The notes: generated by a model not told the origin, from the sequence alone. A DNA stretch of 63,835 nucleotides from Halorubrum aquaticum (GCF_900113615.1 NZ_FOPZ01000020.1:1-63835); one strand, 5' to 3'; shown: positions 16,842 through 25,842, numbered from the stretch's first letter. A program made the numbers and translations.

Positions 16842-17294
16842 TCAGAGCTCCATCGACCGTTCGATCCGCGTCGTGAACCGCTCGGGATCGAGCCGGTAGA
16901 ACGCGAAGCTCACCTCGCTCGTGGGCTCGCCGAAGACGTCGACGATCGGGATCCTACCGGTCCGCTCGAGCCCCTCGATGGTCTCCTCGGCCACGGACTC
17001 GTCCGTCGTCGACACCAGCCGGCCGCTCGCCGCGACGCTCCGCCACCGTCCCTCGTGTTCCCCGTAGGTCACGAACGTCGCCTCGCGACCGTCGAGTTCG
17101 CCCTTCGTCCGGCCCGGGCCGACGGAGAGCCGGAAGTAGAGGACGGACTCGACCGGGTCGTATCCGTAGGAGATCGGGACGCTGTGGGGCGGTTCGCCCT
17201 CGGCGGTCGCGAGCGAGATGACGCCGGTCCCCGATCGTCCGAGGAACTCGTCGCGCTGGCCGTCGTCCATGCGGACCGCGTCGATGTCGCCCAT
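16842..17294 (-). CDS. Pyridoxamine 5'-phosphate oxidase-like flavoprotein
   Basis: 150 residues with the split-barrel FMN-binding pattern GVISLATAEGEPPHSVPISYGYD, VLYFRLSVGPGRTKGELDGREATF and WRSVAASGRLVST. Such haloarchaeal PPOX proteins bind FMN or F420/haem-like cofactors; true pyridoxal synthesis is not implied. Start is uncertain: ATG 17294 (chosen, MGDIDAVRM) or ATG 17321 (MVTHAIDRGM), the latter being only a few bases after the predicted transcription start. Divergent from a thioredoxin gene, with a shared inverted-repeat operator. Confidence 0.8.
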   Translation of the reverse strand: MGDIDAVRMDDGQRDEFLGRSGTGVISLATAEGEPPHSVPISYGYDPVESVLYFRLSVGPGRTKGELDGREATFVTYGEHEGRWRSVAASGRLVSTTDESVAEETIEGLERTGRIPIVDVFGEPTSEVSFAFYRLDPERFTTRIERSMEL

Positions 17295-17353
17295 ACCTCG
17301 ATCGATGGCGTGCGTTACCATATACTCTGCCACGCGGTTCCGCCGACCGCAAT

Positions 17354-17378
17354 CTATATTGTCCATAATACACAATAT
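17354..17378. promoter_or_regulatory. Bidirectional promoter with perfect inverted repeat (ATATTGT-N9-ACAATAT)
   Basis: Arms at 17356-17362 and 17372-17378 are perfect 7-base complements with a 9-base spacer. The left arm overlaps ctatatt (17354-17360), which sits at the right distance to be the TATA box of the thioredoxin gene (ATG 17385). Its complement can serve the PPOX gene. A protein bound here would block both transcripts. The right half contains ACACAATA, which recurs before sulfur genes at 55,831 and 58,862. Confidence 0.65.
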
Positions 17379-17384
17379 CAATCC

Positions 17385-17900
17385 ATGAGCGAGACCGAGC
17401 GAAACGGCGTCGATTCGGGAGGAGCCCGGCAGGAGGGATCCGAACTGAGCGAACGCGAGCGGATCCGCGAGCGAAAACGCGAGAAGTTGCGTGAGCGCCT
17501 CGAAGGCGCGTCGAACGACGGATCCGACGCCGACGGTGGTGGCGGGTCCGATGCCGACGGCGGAGCCGACGCCGGAACGCCGGCCGAGCCGGTCGAGGTC
17601 GAGACTCCCGAGGAGTTCCGGCGGCTCGTCGACGCACACGACGTCGTGCTCGTGGACTGTTATGCCGACTGGTGTGGGCCGTGTCAGATGATGGAGCCGA
17701 CCGTCGAGTCGCTTGCGGCCGAGACGGACGCGGTCGTCGCGACGGTCGACGTCGACGGATTGCCCGGGCTGGCCCAGCAGCTCGGCGCTCGAGGCGTGCC
17801 GACGTTCCTCGTGTACGCGAACGGCGAGCCGGTCGACCGGTTCGTCGGCGCGCAGGACCGCACCACGCTCGAAACGGCGATCGCGAGCGACGCGGCCTGA
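17385..17900 (+). CDS. Thioredoxin with charged N-terminal extension
   Basis: 171 residues. The C-terminal 100 residues are a thioredoxin fold with the classical active site YADWCGPCQMM and the cis-Pro loop GVPTFLVYANGEPV. The first 70 residues are hydrophilic: a basic/acidic helix (SERERIRERKREKLRERL) and a Gly/Asp-rich linker. Cytosolic disulfide reductase; the helical extension may mediate binding to a partner. ATG 17385 is supported by the TATA element about 25-31 bases upstream. Expression is probably co-controlled with the divergent PPOX gene. Confidence 0.9.
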   Translation: MSETERNGVDSGGARQEGSELSERERIRERKREKLRERLEGASNDGSDADGGGGSDADGGADAGTPAEPVEVETPEEFRRLVDAHDVVLVDCYADWCGPCQMMEPTVESLAAETDAVVATVDVDGLPGLAQQLGARGVPTFLVYANGEPVDRFVGAQDRTTLETAIASDAA

Positions 17901-18020
17901 CCGTTCGCGGTCCCCCGCTAGCCGCTCACGACGCCCCGCCCAACGGCTCGTAGTCCTCCGATTATCCCTTCTGGGATCTCGCCGCGATCGTTTATGTACG
18001 GCCGCGGCCGGAGCCGATCC

Positions 18021-19673
18021 ATGACCGCTTCCGGCGAGTACGGACGAGGGGACTTCGGGCAGGGCGGACTGAACGACCGGTTGGACGTCGAGGAACTGGT
18101 CGAGGAGATCGGCCTCGACGACGAGGAGATCGCGTGGCGAAAGGAGTTCGTCGGCTTCGACGAGGAGGACGTGCGTCGCCTCGAGCGGTACGAGGAGGCG
18201 TTCGCGGCCAACGCCGACCGGGTCGCCGCGGACTTCTACGACAACCTCACCGACCACCAACAGACCGTCGACGTCATCGGTCGCTCCGAGAAGGGGATCG
18301 ACCAGCTCAAACGGACCCAGTCGGCGTACCTCGTGACGCTGGCCGGCGGCGAGTACGGCTCGGACTACTTCACGGACCGCGCCCGGATCGGTAAGATCCA
18401 CGACCTGCTGGAGATGCCGATGAAACACTACCTCGGCCAGTACGGGGTCTACTACGACCTGATCCTGCCCCTCGTCGGCGACCGGCTCGTCGAGTCGATC
18501 ACGGAACGGCTGACCGGCGCGGCCACGGACGGCGGGCCGGCGGTCGCCGAGGGCGGACCGGGCGACTCGACCTCGATCCCGACGGGCGACGCCGGGACCG
18601 ACCGCGACGCCGTGGGGGAGGACGACCTCGAGAACGCCGTTCGGGCGGAGGTCGACGACGCCATCGAGGACGTCCTCTCCGTCCTGCGGATCGTCAACCT
18701 CGACATGCAGGTCGTCACGGACACGTACATCCACTCGTACAGCCGGGAGATCGAGGCGGAGGCACGACGCAACGAGCGGCTGATGACGGAGGTCCGCGAG
18801 GGGCTTCGTGACCCCGTTCGCGACCTCCGGACGTCCGCCGCCGACGTCGCCGAGAGCGCGGCGACCATCCGCGACGACTCCGGGCGGCAGTCCGATCGGA
18901 TCCGCGAGATCGCCGCCGAGGTGGGGAACCTCTCCGCGACCGTCGAGGAGGTCGCCTCGACGGCCGACCAGGTCGAGGGCGCGAGCGACCGCGCGGAGAC
19001 CCTCGCGGAGAACGGTCGCGACGCCGCGGACGACGCCGCGGAGGTCATGGACGACATCGGGGCGGCGGTCGACGGGGCCGCGGCCGACGTGGCGACGCTC
19101 GAGGAGCGCGTCGGCGAGATCGACGAGTTCGTCGACGCGATAGACGGGATCGCGGAGCAGACGAACCTGCTCGCGCTCAACGCCTCCATCGAGGCCGCGC
19201 GCGCCGGCGAGGCCGGGGCAGGGTTCGGCGTCGTCGCCGACGAGATCAAATCGCTCGCCGAGGAGTCCAAGCGTCACGCCGGCGACATCGAGGAGATGGT
19301 CTCGGGGATCCGAACGGACACGGAGGAGACCGTCGAGAGCCTGACGGAGGCGAACGAGCGGGTCTCCCGCGGGGTCGAGCGCGTCGAGGACGCGATGCGG
19401 AACCTCACCGACATCGCCGAGGCGGTCTCGGAGGCCGCGGCGGGGATACGCGAGGTGTCCGACGTCACCGACGACCAGGCGGCGGCCGCGGAGGAGATCG
19501 CGGCCACGGTCGACGAGGTCGCCGAGCGGTCGGCTCGCGTCACCGACGAGATCGGTGACCTGGCGGCCGCCAACGAGCGACAGGCGGAGATGGTCGAGGA
19601 GGTCGAGTCCGCCGTGACTCGGCTCTCGGCCGAACGGCCCGCGGCGGACGCCGACCCGACGGACCCGGTCTGA
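18021..19673 (+). CDS. hemAT: Globin-coupled aerotaxis transducer HemAT
   Basis: 550 residues. Residues 1-180 form a globin-coupled sensor (EEIAWRKEFVGFDEEDVRRL at the start; RARIGKIHDLLEMPMKHYLGQYG carries the likely proximal His). A linker rich in Gly/Asp follows, then a methyl-accepting signalling domain with the hairpin tip IAEQTNLLALNASIEAARAGE. No membrane segment is present, as in soluble HemAT. It senses oxygen through haem and signals to CheA/CheW. ATG 18021 is preferred over an ATG 27 bases upstream because a TATA-like tttatg lies about 27-33 bases before it. Confidence 0.92.
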   Translation: MTASGEYGRGDFGQGGLNDRLDVEELVEEIGLDDEEIAWRKEFVGFDEEDVRRLERYEEAFAANADRVAADFYDNLTDHQQTVDVIGRSEKGIDQLKRTQSAYLVTLAGGEYGSDYFTDRARIGKIHDLLEMPMKHYLGQYGVYYDLILPLVGDRLVESITERLTGAATDGGPAVAEGGPGDSTSIPTGDAGTDRDAVGEDDLENAVRAEVDDAIEDVLSVLRIVNLDMQVVTDTYIHSYSREIEAEARRNERLMTEVREGLRDPVRDLRTSAADVAESAATIRDDSGRQSDRIREIAAEVGNLSATVEEVASTADQVEGASDRAETLAENGRDAADDAAEVMDDIGAAVDGAAADVATLEERVGEIDEFVDAIDGIAEQTNLLALNASIEAARAGEAGAGFGVVADEIKSLAEESKRHAGDIEEMVSGIRTDTEETVESLTEANERVSRGVERVEDAMRNLTDIAEAVSEAAAGIREVSDVTDDQAAAAEEIAATVDEVAERSARVTDEIGDLAAANERQAEMVEEVESAVTRLSAERPAADADPTDPV

Positions 19674-19700
19674 GAACGCGTCTCCGACGCGCCTCCGGCC

Positions 19701-20954
19701 TCACTCGACGTGATCGAACGCGACGGCGAGGTCGTCGGCCCCGAAGAAGACGAACCGGTACCGTCCGGGCCGGAGGTCCGGACATACCCGGAGGTCGTCG
19801 TTCGGATGTTCGGCCACGAGTCCCGCCTCGTCCATCGTGAACGACCACTCGACCGTCTCCCCGGGTCGCGTCGAGAGCAGCTCGTCGGTGTACTCGAAGC
19901 GACCGTCCTCGGTCCCGCGCACGTCCGTCCACCCCTCATCGGTCTCGACCTCGAGGGTGTACTTCGAGTGGTTCCCGACGCCGATCGGCCGAGCCGAGAC
20001 GTTCGTCATCTCGACCCGGAACGCGTCGCCCCGCTCGAACCGGAGTGCGCCGTCCGGGTCGTCCGCGCCGTCCGGATCGTTCGAGTCGTCCGTGTCGCCC
20101 GTGTCGCCCGAGCCGTCGGAGCCGCCGCCGTCGTGTTCGGGGTTCACGACGCGGAGCTCGAGGCCCGACTCGCCGTCGACGCCGCCGCCCGATCCCCAGT
20201 TCACCGACCCGTCGTGGACGATCGGGTGTCGCTCGAACCGCTCGTCCGGACACGCCAGCGCGGACGGGACGTTCGGGGGATCGCCGGCGGGCCGCACGAA
20301 GCCGTCGAGCGCCGACGGGTCGCGGACCCCGTCCGCTCCGGTCAGCTCGGCACGGTTCCCCCAGCCGTCGGTTATCCCGACCCGGATCAACTCCGGAAGG
20401 GGATCGGCCGTGACACGGAGGAACGCGCCGGAGTACGTGATCGCTTGCCCGCACGCCACGTCCTCGCCGTCGGCGTCGACCACGGTCGCCTCCGCGGTCA
20501 GCGTCCCGCCGTCGTCGACGGCGACCTCCGCGAACTCGACGACGCGATCGCACGTGTTCCGGCCGACGGACTCGACGTAGGCGAGGACCGACCCGTCGAA
20601 GTCGGTCTCCTCCGCGAAGCCGACCGTCTCCGGGCGGGCCTCCCCGAGGAGCCACTCCACGTCGGCGCGGTCGTCGAACAGCGTACAGAATCCCGGCCGC
20701 TCCGCCCGCCGCCACGCCGGCCCGGAGAGCGCGCCCGCGACCCGGTGGACCGTCGTCTCGATCTCCCCGTCGCCAGCGTCCGAATCGCCGTCGTCATCGC
20801 CTCCCGAACCGGCGTCGTCATCGCCTCCCGAACCGGCGTCGTCGTCGCCACCGACCGGCCCACCGCCCGCACAGCCCGCCATCGAGACGGCTCCGCCGGT
20901 GCCGCCGACCGCCGCGACGGCGCGGAGCGTCGACCGTCGTGTGATTCGGTTCAT
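19701..20954 (-). CDS. Secreted lipoprotein, Tat-type signal, function unknown
   Basis: 417 residues. N-terminus has a twin-arginine signal (NRITRRSTLRAV) followed by a hydrophobic stretch and lipobox SMAGC, so it is exported folded and lipid-anchored. After the Cys there is a GDDDAGSG repeat linker. The body contains paired cysteines (GFCTLFDD, NTCDRVVEF, VACGQA, ALACPDE, LRVCPDL) and a C-terminal beta-sandwich-like domain (GETVEWSFTMDE, RPGRYRFVFFGADD). No catalytic motif is recognised. Transcribed convergently with hemAT. Confidence 0.8.
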   Translation of the reverse strand: MNRITRRSTLRAVAAVGGTGGAVSMAGCAGGGPVGGDDDAGSGGDDDAGSGGDDDGDSDAGDGEIETTVHRVAGALSGPAWRRAERPGFCTLFDDRADVEWLLGEARPETVGFAEETDFDGSVLAYVESVGRNTCDRVVEFAEVAVDDGGTLTAEATVVDADGEDVACGQAITYSGAFLRVTADPLPELIRVGITDGWGNRAELTGADGVRDPSALDGFVRPAGDPPNVPSALACPDERFERHPIVHDGSVNWGSGGGVDGESGLELRVVNPEHDGGGSDGSGDTGDTDDSNDPDGADDPDGALRFERGDAFRVEMTNVSARPIGVGNHSKYTLEVETDEGWTDVRGTEDGRFEYTDELLSTRPGETVEWSFTMDEAGLVAEHPNDDLRVCPDLRPGRYRFVFFGADDLAVAFDHVE

Positions 20955-21032
20955 GTCCGGCCGTACGTCGGTCCCGGATAAGGGCTTCGTGGAGGCACAA
21001 ACGGCTCTCTGTGCTATCTCGTCGTCACCCGT

Positions 21033-22097
21033 CTAGGGTCGTCCGAACACCCCATCCAGTTCCGTCCGGTCGACCCCGGCGGCCAGCCCGAGCGCCAGCC
21101 CGACGCGGGCCTTCGCGGCCGGGAGGTCGTCGGCGAAGACGATGCCGTGGTCCGCGAGCGTGACCGCGCCGCCCGGCGTGCCGTACACCGGTTCGGTCGG
21201 ACCCGCCGGCCGTCCGGCGACGACGACGGGCACCTCCCCGACCGCGTCCGCGACGGCGTCGCCGATCGCGGCCGTGGCGTTCCCGAGGCCGGTGCCCTCG
21301 ATCACGATCCCGCCCACGTCGGCCGCGAGGGCGCGCTCGATCCCCGCCGCGGTGGCTCCCGTCCCCGAGTGGATCACGGGGACCTCGGGAACGCGGTCGG
21401 CCGCCGCGACCGGATCCGACGGGTCGATCGGCCCCTCCGGCCCGCAGAGCGGGTCGATCGCGACGTGCCGGCGCGGCTCCCGGACGAGGTCGGACGCCGC
21501 GCGGGTGAACGTCGCGACCGGCGCGGTCGCCGGCGAGGTCATCGTCGAGAGCGCGTTGCTGTGGCCCTTCACGGCGTCGCGGCCGGCGTGGAGCTCGTCG
21601 TCGAACGCGACGTGGACCCCGTCCGCGAACCGGTCGTCGGCCGCCGCGCGGACCGCGAGCGTCAGGTTCGCCGGCACGTCGCTCGAGGGCTCGTCGAGGC
21701 GACGCTGTGCGCCCGTCACCACGACCGGCGCGGGCAGGTCCGTGAGCACGTCGAGCGCGTACGCGGTGTCGGTCAGCGTGTCGGTCCCGTGCGTGACGAC
21801 GACCCCGTCCGCGCCCTCCTCGACCGCCTCCCGGGCCGCGGCCGCGGTCGCGAACACGTCGCGCCAGCGCACGTCGAACCCCGGCTGTGCGCACACCTCG
21901 CGGGCCGACACCGTCGCGTACGCCTCGACGCCCGGAACCGCCTCCACGAGGTCCGACCCCGTCTTGGCCGGCGCGGCACCGTCGTCGCCCGGCTCCGACG
22001 CGATCGTCCCGCCGCAGGCGACCACGCACACGCGGGGTCGCTCCCCGTCTCCGTGCTCTCCGCTCCCCTCGGTCTCCTCGACCCCGTCGTTTCCCAT
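21033..22097 (-). CDS. L-asparaginase (type I/II family)
   Basis: 354 residues from ATG 22097. Active-site motifs are VVACGGTIASE (first catalytic Thr) and VVTHGTDTLTDTAYAL (second Thr plus Asp), followed by VTGAQRRLDEPSSD. Hydrolyses asparagine to aspartate and ammonia. No signal peptide, so cytosolic; too short at the N-terminus for the GatD type. The reading frame stays open to an ATG at 22283, which coincides with the predicted transcription start, but the extra 62 residues are Arg/Pro/Gly-rich and unlike the family. The shorter start with a leader of about 186 bases is favoured. Confidence 0.85.
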   Translation of the reverse strand: MGNDGVEETEGSGEHGDGERPRVCVVACGGTIASEPGDDGAAPAKTGSDLVEAVPGVEAYATVSAREVCAQPGFDVRWRDVFATAAAAREAVEEGADGVVVTHGTDTLTDTAYALDVLTDLPAPVVVTGAQRRLDEPSSDVPANLTLAVRAAADDRFADGVHVAFDDELHAGRDAVKGHSNALSTMTSPATAPVATFTRAASDLVREPRRHVAIDPLCGPEGPIDPSDPVAAADRVPEVPVIHSGTGATAAGIERALAADVGGIVIEGTGLGNATAAIGDAVADAVGEVPVVVAGRPAGPTEPVYGTPGGAVTLADHGIVFADDLPAAKARVGLALGLAAGVDRTELDGVFGRP

Positions 22098-22282
22098 GCC
22101 CGACGGTGGCCCCGGGAGGGGTAAATCGCTTCGCCCCTCGGCAGTCGACCGCCGGTTCGGTCCGGGTCGTCGGCCGCCGGTTCGGGTCGCCGGCCTCCGA
22201 TTCGTTCCGGGGGTCCGTCGTTTTCCGGTCTCGAGGCCCCCGATCGCCTCCGATCGGCCGACTTTCGGAATCGCAGCCAGCA

Positions 22283-22314
22283 TCCATGAAAGAATCTCCT
22301 AAGGGCCTATTAAA
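22283..22314 (-). promoter_or_regulatory. Promoter of the asparaginase gene with a long leader
   Basis: The minus-strand sequence tttaatag (22307-22314) in an AT-rich patch is a good TATA box, which places transcription start near 22284. That is about 186 bases upstream of the preferred asparaginase start. The rest of 22098-22430 holds no other gene until the plus-strand membrane protein, whose own TATA-like ctatatg is near 22395-22401. Confidence 0.55.
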
Positions 22315-22430
22315 CTTTTTAGACTGTTTTGAGAAGGTTTTGAAACGTCGCGAAACACGGTACAAGGTGTGAATTACGCCGAACCCTCGGCGGGCTATAT
22401 GTGGGTACCACCCCTTGCCCAAGTCGTCAG

Positions 22431-22763
22431 ATGTCCACTCGCGTCCCCCTCAACCGACTCGCCTTCGACCTCCCGCTCGCGGGGCGGATGGTTCACGTCG
22501 TCCGCGCCGCCGCGTTCTGGGCGGCGATAGTCCTCCCGATCGGCTACCCGTTCCTGCTGTCCGCGGGGCTCGACGGGACGAACGGCCTGTACTTCGTCGG
22601 GCTGCTGGCCGCGAACGCGGTCGCGCTCGCGGTCGGTCACGACTACGACCCCGGCTCGCCCGACGGTCACGACGCGGCGGACCGCCACGGCGTGGCGGAC
22701 CGCCCCGACCACTCGCGCGCTCGCGACCCGTCGAACGCCCGAAGGCGGGGCGACGACGCCTGA
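22431..22763 (+). CDS. Small membrane protein, function unknown
   Basis: 110 residues with a hydrophobic hairpin: helix 1 around residues 22-45 (VVRAAAFWAAIVLPIGYPFLL) and helix 2 around 52-68 (GLYFVGLLAANAVALAVG). The C-terminal 40 residues are charged and disordered (His/Asp/Arg). A TATA-like ctatatg lies about 30-36 bases before ATG 22431. No family recognised. Confidence 0.65.
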   Translation: MSTRVPLNRLAFDLPLAGRMVHVVRAAAFWAAIVLPIGYPFLLSAGLDGTNGLYFVGLLAANAVALAVGHDYDPGSPDGHDAADRHGVADRPDHSRARDPSNARRRGDDA

Positions 22764-22790
22764 CATCGACCCTCCGGAACCGTTGCCCTC

Positions 22791-22870
22791 CGCTCTCCTC
22801 CCTCCGCTTCCGCTCTCCTCCCTCCGCTTCCGCTCTCCTCCCTCCGCTTCCGCTCTCCTCCTTCCGCCTC
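22791..22870. repeat. 20-bp intergenic tandem repeat, four copies
   Basis: The unit cgctctcctccctccgcttc starts at 22791, 22811 and 22831 with perfect identity, and at 22851 with three mismatches. It is pure pyrimidine apart from the G in each cg, so the strands are strongly pyrimidine/purine asymmetric. It lies between two plus-strand genes. No CRISPR-like spacers. Confidence 0.95.
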
Positions 22871-22934
22871 CCGTCCGTCGGACTCCCCACCGGCGTCTCG
22901 AAGCGCTTACCCACGCGCCGATCCGAGCGTGAGC

Positions 22935-24608
22935 ATGACCGACGCGACGCGGGTCGAGTGGCGCGAATGGGGTCGCGAGGCGTTCGCCGAGGCCGACGAG
23001 CGGGACCGGCCGGTCCTCCTCTCGCTTTCGGCCACCTGGTGTGAGGGATGTCACGAGATGGACGCGACCACCTACGCCGAGCCGCGGGTCGCCGCCAACG
23101 TGGACGAGTGGTTCGTCCCGATCCGGGTCGACGTCGACCGCCGCCCCCGAGTACGCGAGCGATACAACATGGGCGGGTTCCCGACGACCGCCTTCCTCAC
23201 GCCCGACGGCGAGCTGCTCACCGGCGCGGGCTACCTCGGCGTCGACGGGATGCGACAGGTGCTCGAGTCCGTCCACCGGATGTGGGACGAGGAGGGCCGC
23301 GAGGCGGGCCGGATCCCCCGCGCGCTGAACGGCGACCGGCCGCCGGCCGGCGAGCTCTCCGAGGCGATCGAGAGCCATCTCGCCGGACAGCTCGAGAACA
23401 AGTACGACGAGGAGTACGCCGGTTGGGGAACCGACGCGAAGTTCCCGCTCCCCCGCACCGTCGAGTTCGCGCTGAAACGCGACCGCGACCGCGCCCTGCG
23501 CACGCTCGACGCCGTCCGCGACCACCTCGCCGACGAGGTCGACGGCGGCTTCTTCCGGTTCGCCGGCACGCGGGACTGGAGCGACGTGGCCTACGAGAAG
23601 CCGGCGGACACGAACGCGGCGGTGACGCGGGCGTTCGCCAACGCCTACCTCTACACCGGCGAGGAGGCGTACCGCGAGCCCGCCGCGGCGGCCGTCGAGT
23701 TCCTCACCGACGACCTCTGGACCGGCTACGGCGTCGGCGGGAGCCTCGGGCCGGGGCTGGGTCGGGCCTACTACGCCGCGCCTGCCGAGGAGCGGGCGGA
23801 GCTCGACTCGCCCCGACGCGACCTCACCGTCCTCGCCGGCGCGAACGCGCTCGCGGCCGACGCGCTCCTGGCGTTCGCGGCGTACACCGACGACGGCCGC
23901 GCCCGCGAGTACGCCGAGCGCGTCCTCGACGGCCTCGAACGCGACCTGATCGATCCCGACTCCGGCGTCGTGACCCACTACCGGTCGACGGACGACGACG
24001 GGACCGGCGATATCGCCCCGAGCGACCTCCTCGAGGACGTCTCGCGGGTCGTGAGCGCGTACGTCCGTGCCGCGGGCGTGCTCGGCGAGGGGACCGACGT
24101 CGCCCGCGCGGTCGCCGATCGCGCGATCGAGGAGCTCCACGTCGACGGCTCGTTCGTCGACGGGCCGCGTTCGGGTGCCGGGCTGCTCGACCGCCCCTTC
24201 AGGCCGCTCGACGGCAACGTGGAACTGGCGTCCGCGCTCGTCGATCTCGCGGCGCTCACCGGCGAGGACCGCTACCGGGCGGTCGCCCGCGAGACCGCCG
24301 AGTCGTTCGCGGGCGCGACCGACCGACTCGGGGTACAGGTCGCCGGCTACGGCAGCCTCGTGGGACGACTGCTCCGCGGAACGACCGTCATCGTCGTCGG
24401 CACCGAGCCCGGAAGCGACCTCCACCGGGCGGCCTGGCGGGTCGCCGACCACGAGAAGGTCGTCGTCCCGAACGCCCACCGCGAGGACGCGCCCGCGCCG
24501 CGGACCGTTCCCGAGGGTTCGGCCGTCGTGCTCGCCGGCGACGCCGTCTCCGAGCCCGCGACAACGCCGGACGAGTTGATGACTCGCGTCGCCGAGACGG
24601 TCGACTGA
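22935..24608 (+). CDS. DUF255 thioredoxin-domain protein (YyaL/Spata20-like)
   Basis: 557 residues. N-terminal thioredoxin-like domain with SATWCEGCHEMDATTY in place of the usual CHWCH signature and a NMGGFPTTAFL cis-Pro loop. This is followed by an alpha/alpha-barrel-like region (KYDEEYAGWGTDAKFPLPRTVEF, DGGFFRFAGTRDWS, EKPADTNAA) typical of the DUF255 family. It is shorter than the roughly 700-residue bacterial members. The family's enzymatic role is not established. ATG 22935 is chosen; a GTG lies two codons earlier. Confidence 0.85.
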   Translation: MTDATRVEWREWGREAFAEADERDRPVLLSLSATWCEGCHEMDATTYAEPRVAANVDEWFVPIRVDVDRRPRVRERYNMGGFPTTAFLTPDGELLTGAGYLGVDGMRQVLESVHRMWDEEGREAGRIPRALNGDRPPAGELSEAIESHLAGQLENKYDEEYAGWGTDAKFPLPRTVEFALKRDRDRALRTLDAVRDHLADEVDGGFFRFAGTRDWSDVAYEKPADTNAAVTRAFANAYLYTGEEAYREPAAAAVEFLTDDLWTGYGVGGSLGPGLGRAYYAAPAEERAELDSPRRDLTVLAGANALAADALLAFAAYTDDGRAREYAERVLDGLERDLIDPDSGVVTHYRSTDDDGTGDIAPSDLLEDVSRVVSAYVRAAGVLGEGTDVARAVADRAIEELHVDGSFVDGPRSGAGLLDRPFRPLDGNVELASALVDLAALTGEDRYRAVARETAESFAGATDRLGVQVAGYGSLVGRLLRGTTVIVVGTEPGSDLHRAAWRVADHEKVVVPNAHREDAPAPRTVPEGSAVVLAGDAVSEPATTPDELMTRVAETVD

Positions 24609-24774
24609 CGCCGACCGACGCCTGCCGTCGAACGGCGATCTCCGGGAACGGCTAATCCGGTGACGACTTCCGACGACGAACGGGCCGCCCTCGCCGGACG
24701 GTCGGGAACGTCTCCCGCCCGAAACGCTCGTAAACGTCCGACGCGTTTATATCGATACCGCGACACCGTGGGGT

Positions 24775-25581
24775 ATGGCATCCCTCCGTGACCTCGGTCT
24801 GTCGGAGTACGAGGCCCGCGCGTACCGTGCCCTGTTGCGGACCGGACCGACGACGGCGAAGGACCTCTCACGGGCCAGCGAGGTCCCGATGGGCCGGATC
24901 TACGACGTACTCAACAGCCTCGAGAGCCACGACCTCGTCCGGAGTCAGGCGGCCAGCCGCCCGAAGAAGTACGTCGGGGTCGAGCCGGACGCCGCCCTCG
25001 ATCGGTTGCTCGAGGAGAAGCAGCGCGAACTCGAGGCGAAGGCCGAACAGTACGCGTCGGTCGTCGAGGAGCTCTCGACCGAGCTCGACGCGACCGACCC
25101 CGTCGACGGGGAGTTCTGGACGGCCGCCGTCGGCGCGGAGGACGCCACGGACCTCCTGTTGGAGCGGATCGCGGCCGCGGAGCGCCGGATGGTCGTCGTC
25201 GCGGGCGCGCCCGCGACCGGGTTCGACCTCGGCACCGTCGGCGATCGGGTGACCGCCGAGTTGGAGGCGGCGCTCGACCGCGGCGTCGAGGTCCGGGTGT
25301 TGTTGTCGCCGGAGACGGTCGACGCGCTCCCGCGCAGCGTCGGCCGCCGGTACACCGCCGAACTCGCGGACAACGAGGGGTTCTCGGTCCGGACGACGCC
25401 GGGCGTCGACGGGACGTTCAACGTCTTCGACGGGCTTGAGGTGTGTATCGAGGTGCCGCACCCGCTCTCGGGCGAGGAGCCCTTCGCGATGATCGACATC
25501 AAGGACGCCGAGTTCGCCGCCAGCGTGAGCGAGGAGTTCGAGCCGCGGTGGGCGGAGGCGGAGTCGCTCTCGATCGGTTGA
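24775..25581 (+). CDS. TrmB-family transcriptional regulator
   Basis: 268 residues. An N-terminal winged helix (LRDLGLSEYEARAYRALLRTGP then ASEVPMGRIYDVLNSLES) is followed by a coiled segment (LLEEKQRELEAKAEQY) and a phospholipase-D-like/sugar-binding TrmB C-terminal domain (RRMVVVAGAP, RGVEVRVLLS). Family members sense sugars and control sugar and central carbon genes; the ligand here is unknown. TATA-like tttatatc at 24746-24753 lies 22-29 bases before ATG 24775, supporting a leaderless start. Confidence 0.88.
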   Translation: MASLRDLGLSEYEARAYRALLRTGPTTAKDLSRASEVPMGRIYDVLNSLESHDLVRSQAASRPKKYVGVEPDAALDRLLEEKQRELEAKAEQYASVVEELSTELDATDPVDGEFWTAAVGAEDATDLLLERIAAAERRMVVVAGAPATGFDLGTVGDRVTAELEAALDRGVEVRVLLSPETVDALPRSVGRRYTAELADNEGFSVRTTPGVDGTFNVFDGLEVCIEVPHPLSGEEPFAMIDIKDAEFAASVSEEFEPRWAEAESLSIG

Positions 25582-25596
25582 CCTCCTGAGCCGGTC

Positions 25597-25842
25597 TCAG
25601 CGGTCGGGTACGTCCGGATCGACGAGCGGGGAGTCGGCGTTGACACACCCGGGACGGCCGCACACGCCGGCGTCCTCGCCCGCGCGCTCGACGCCCGGCG
25701 AGAGCGACTCGATCCGCCAGTCGACGGCGTGACCGGTGTCGGCCTCGTGGTCCGCGAGGTCCTCTCGAGCCGTCCGGAGCCGCTCGTGTGTCGCCTCGAA
25801 CCGACAGTCCGCACAGCGGACGACGACGCGCGTTCGGTCCAT
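25597..25842 (-). CDS. Small zinc-finger-like protein
   Basis: 81 residues starting MDRTRVVVRCADC. CADCRFEA with a later HEADTGH gives a C2H2-like arrangement (residues about 10-35), and CGRPGC lies near residue 63. Similar small CxxC/HxxxxxH proteins are frequent in haloarchaea and mostly uncharacterised. It is convergent with the TrmB gene and downstream of the oxidase gene cluster on the same strand. Confidence 0.65.
   Translation of the reverse strand: MDRTRVVVRCADCRFEATHERLRTAREDLADHEADTGHAVDWRIESLSPGVERAGEDAGVCGRPGCVNADSPLVDPDVPDR

Noticed and set aside
16842-19277. An apparent 811-codon minus-strand frame
   Set aside because: Only the last 150 codons (PPOX protein) are real; the rest is antisense of the thioredoxin and HemAT genes and has no start context.
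22791-22870. CRISPR-like repeats in the intergenic pyrimidine tract
   Set aside because: Units are contiguous, without spacers, and no cas gene is present.
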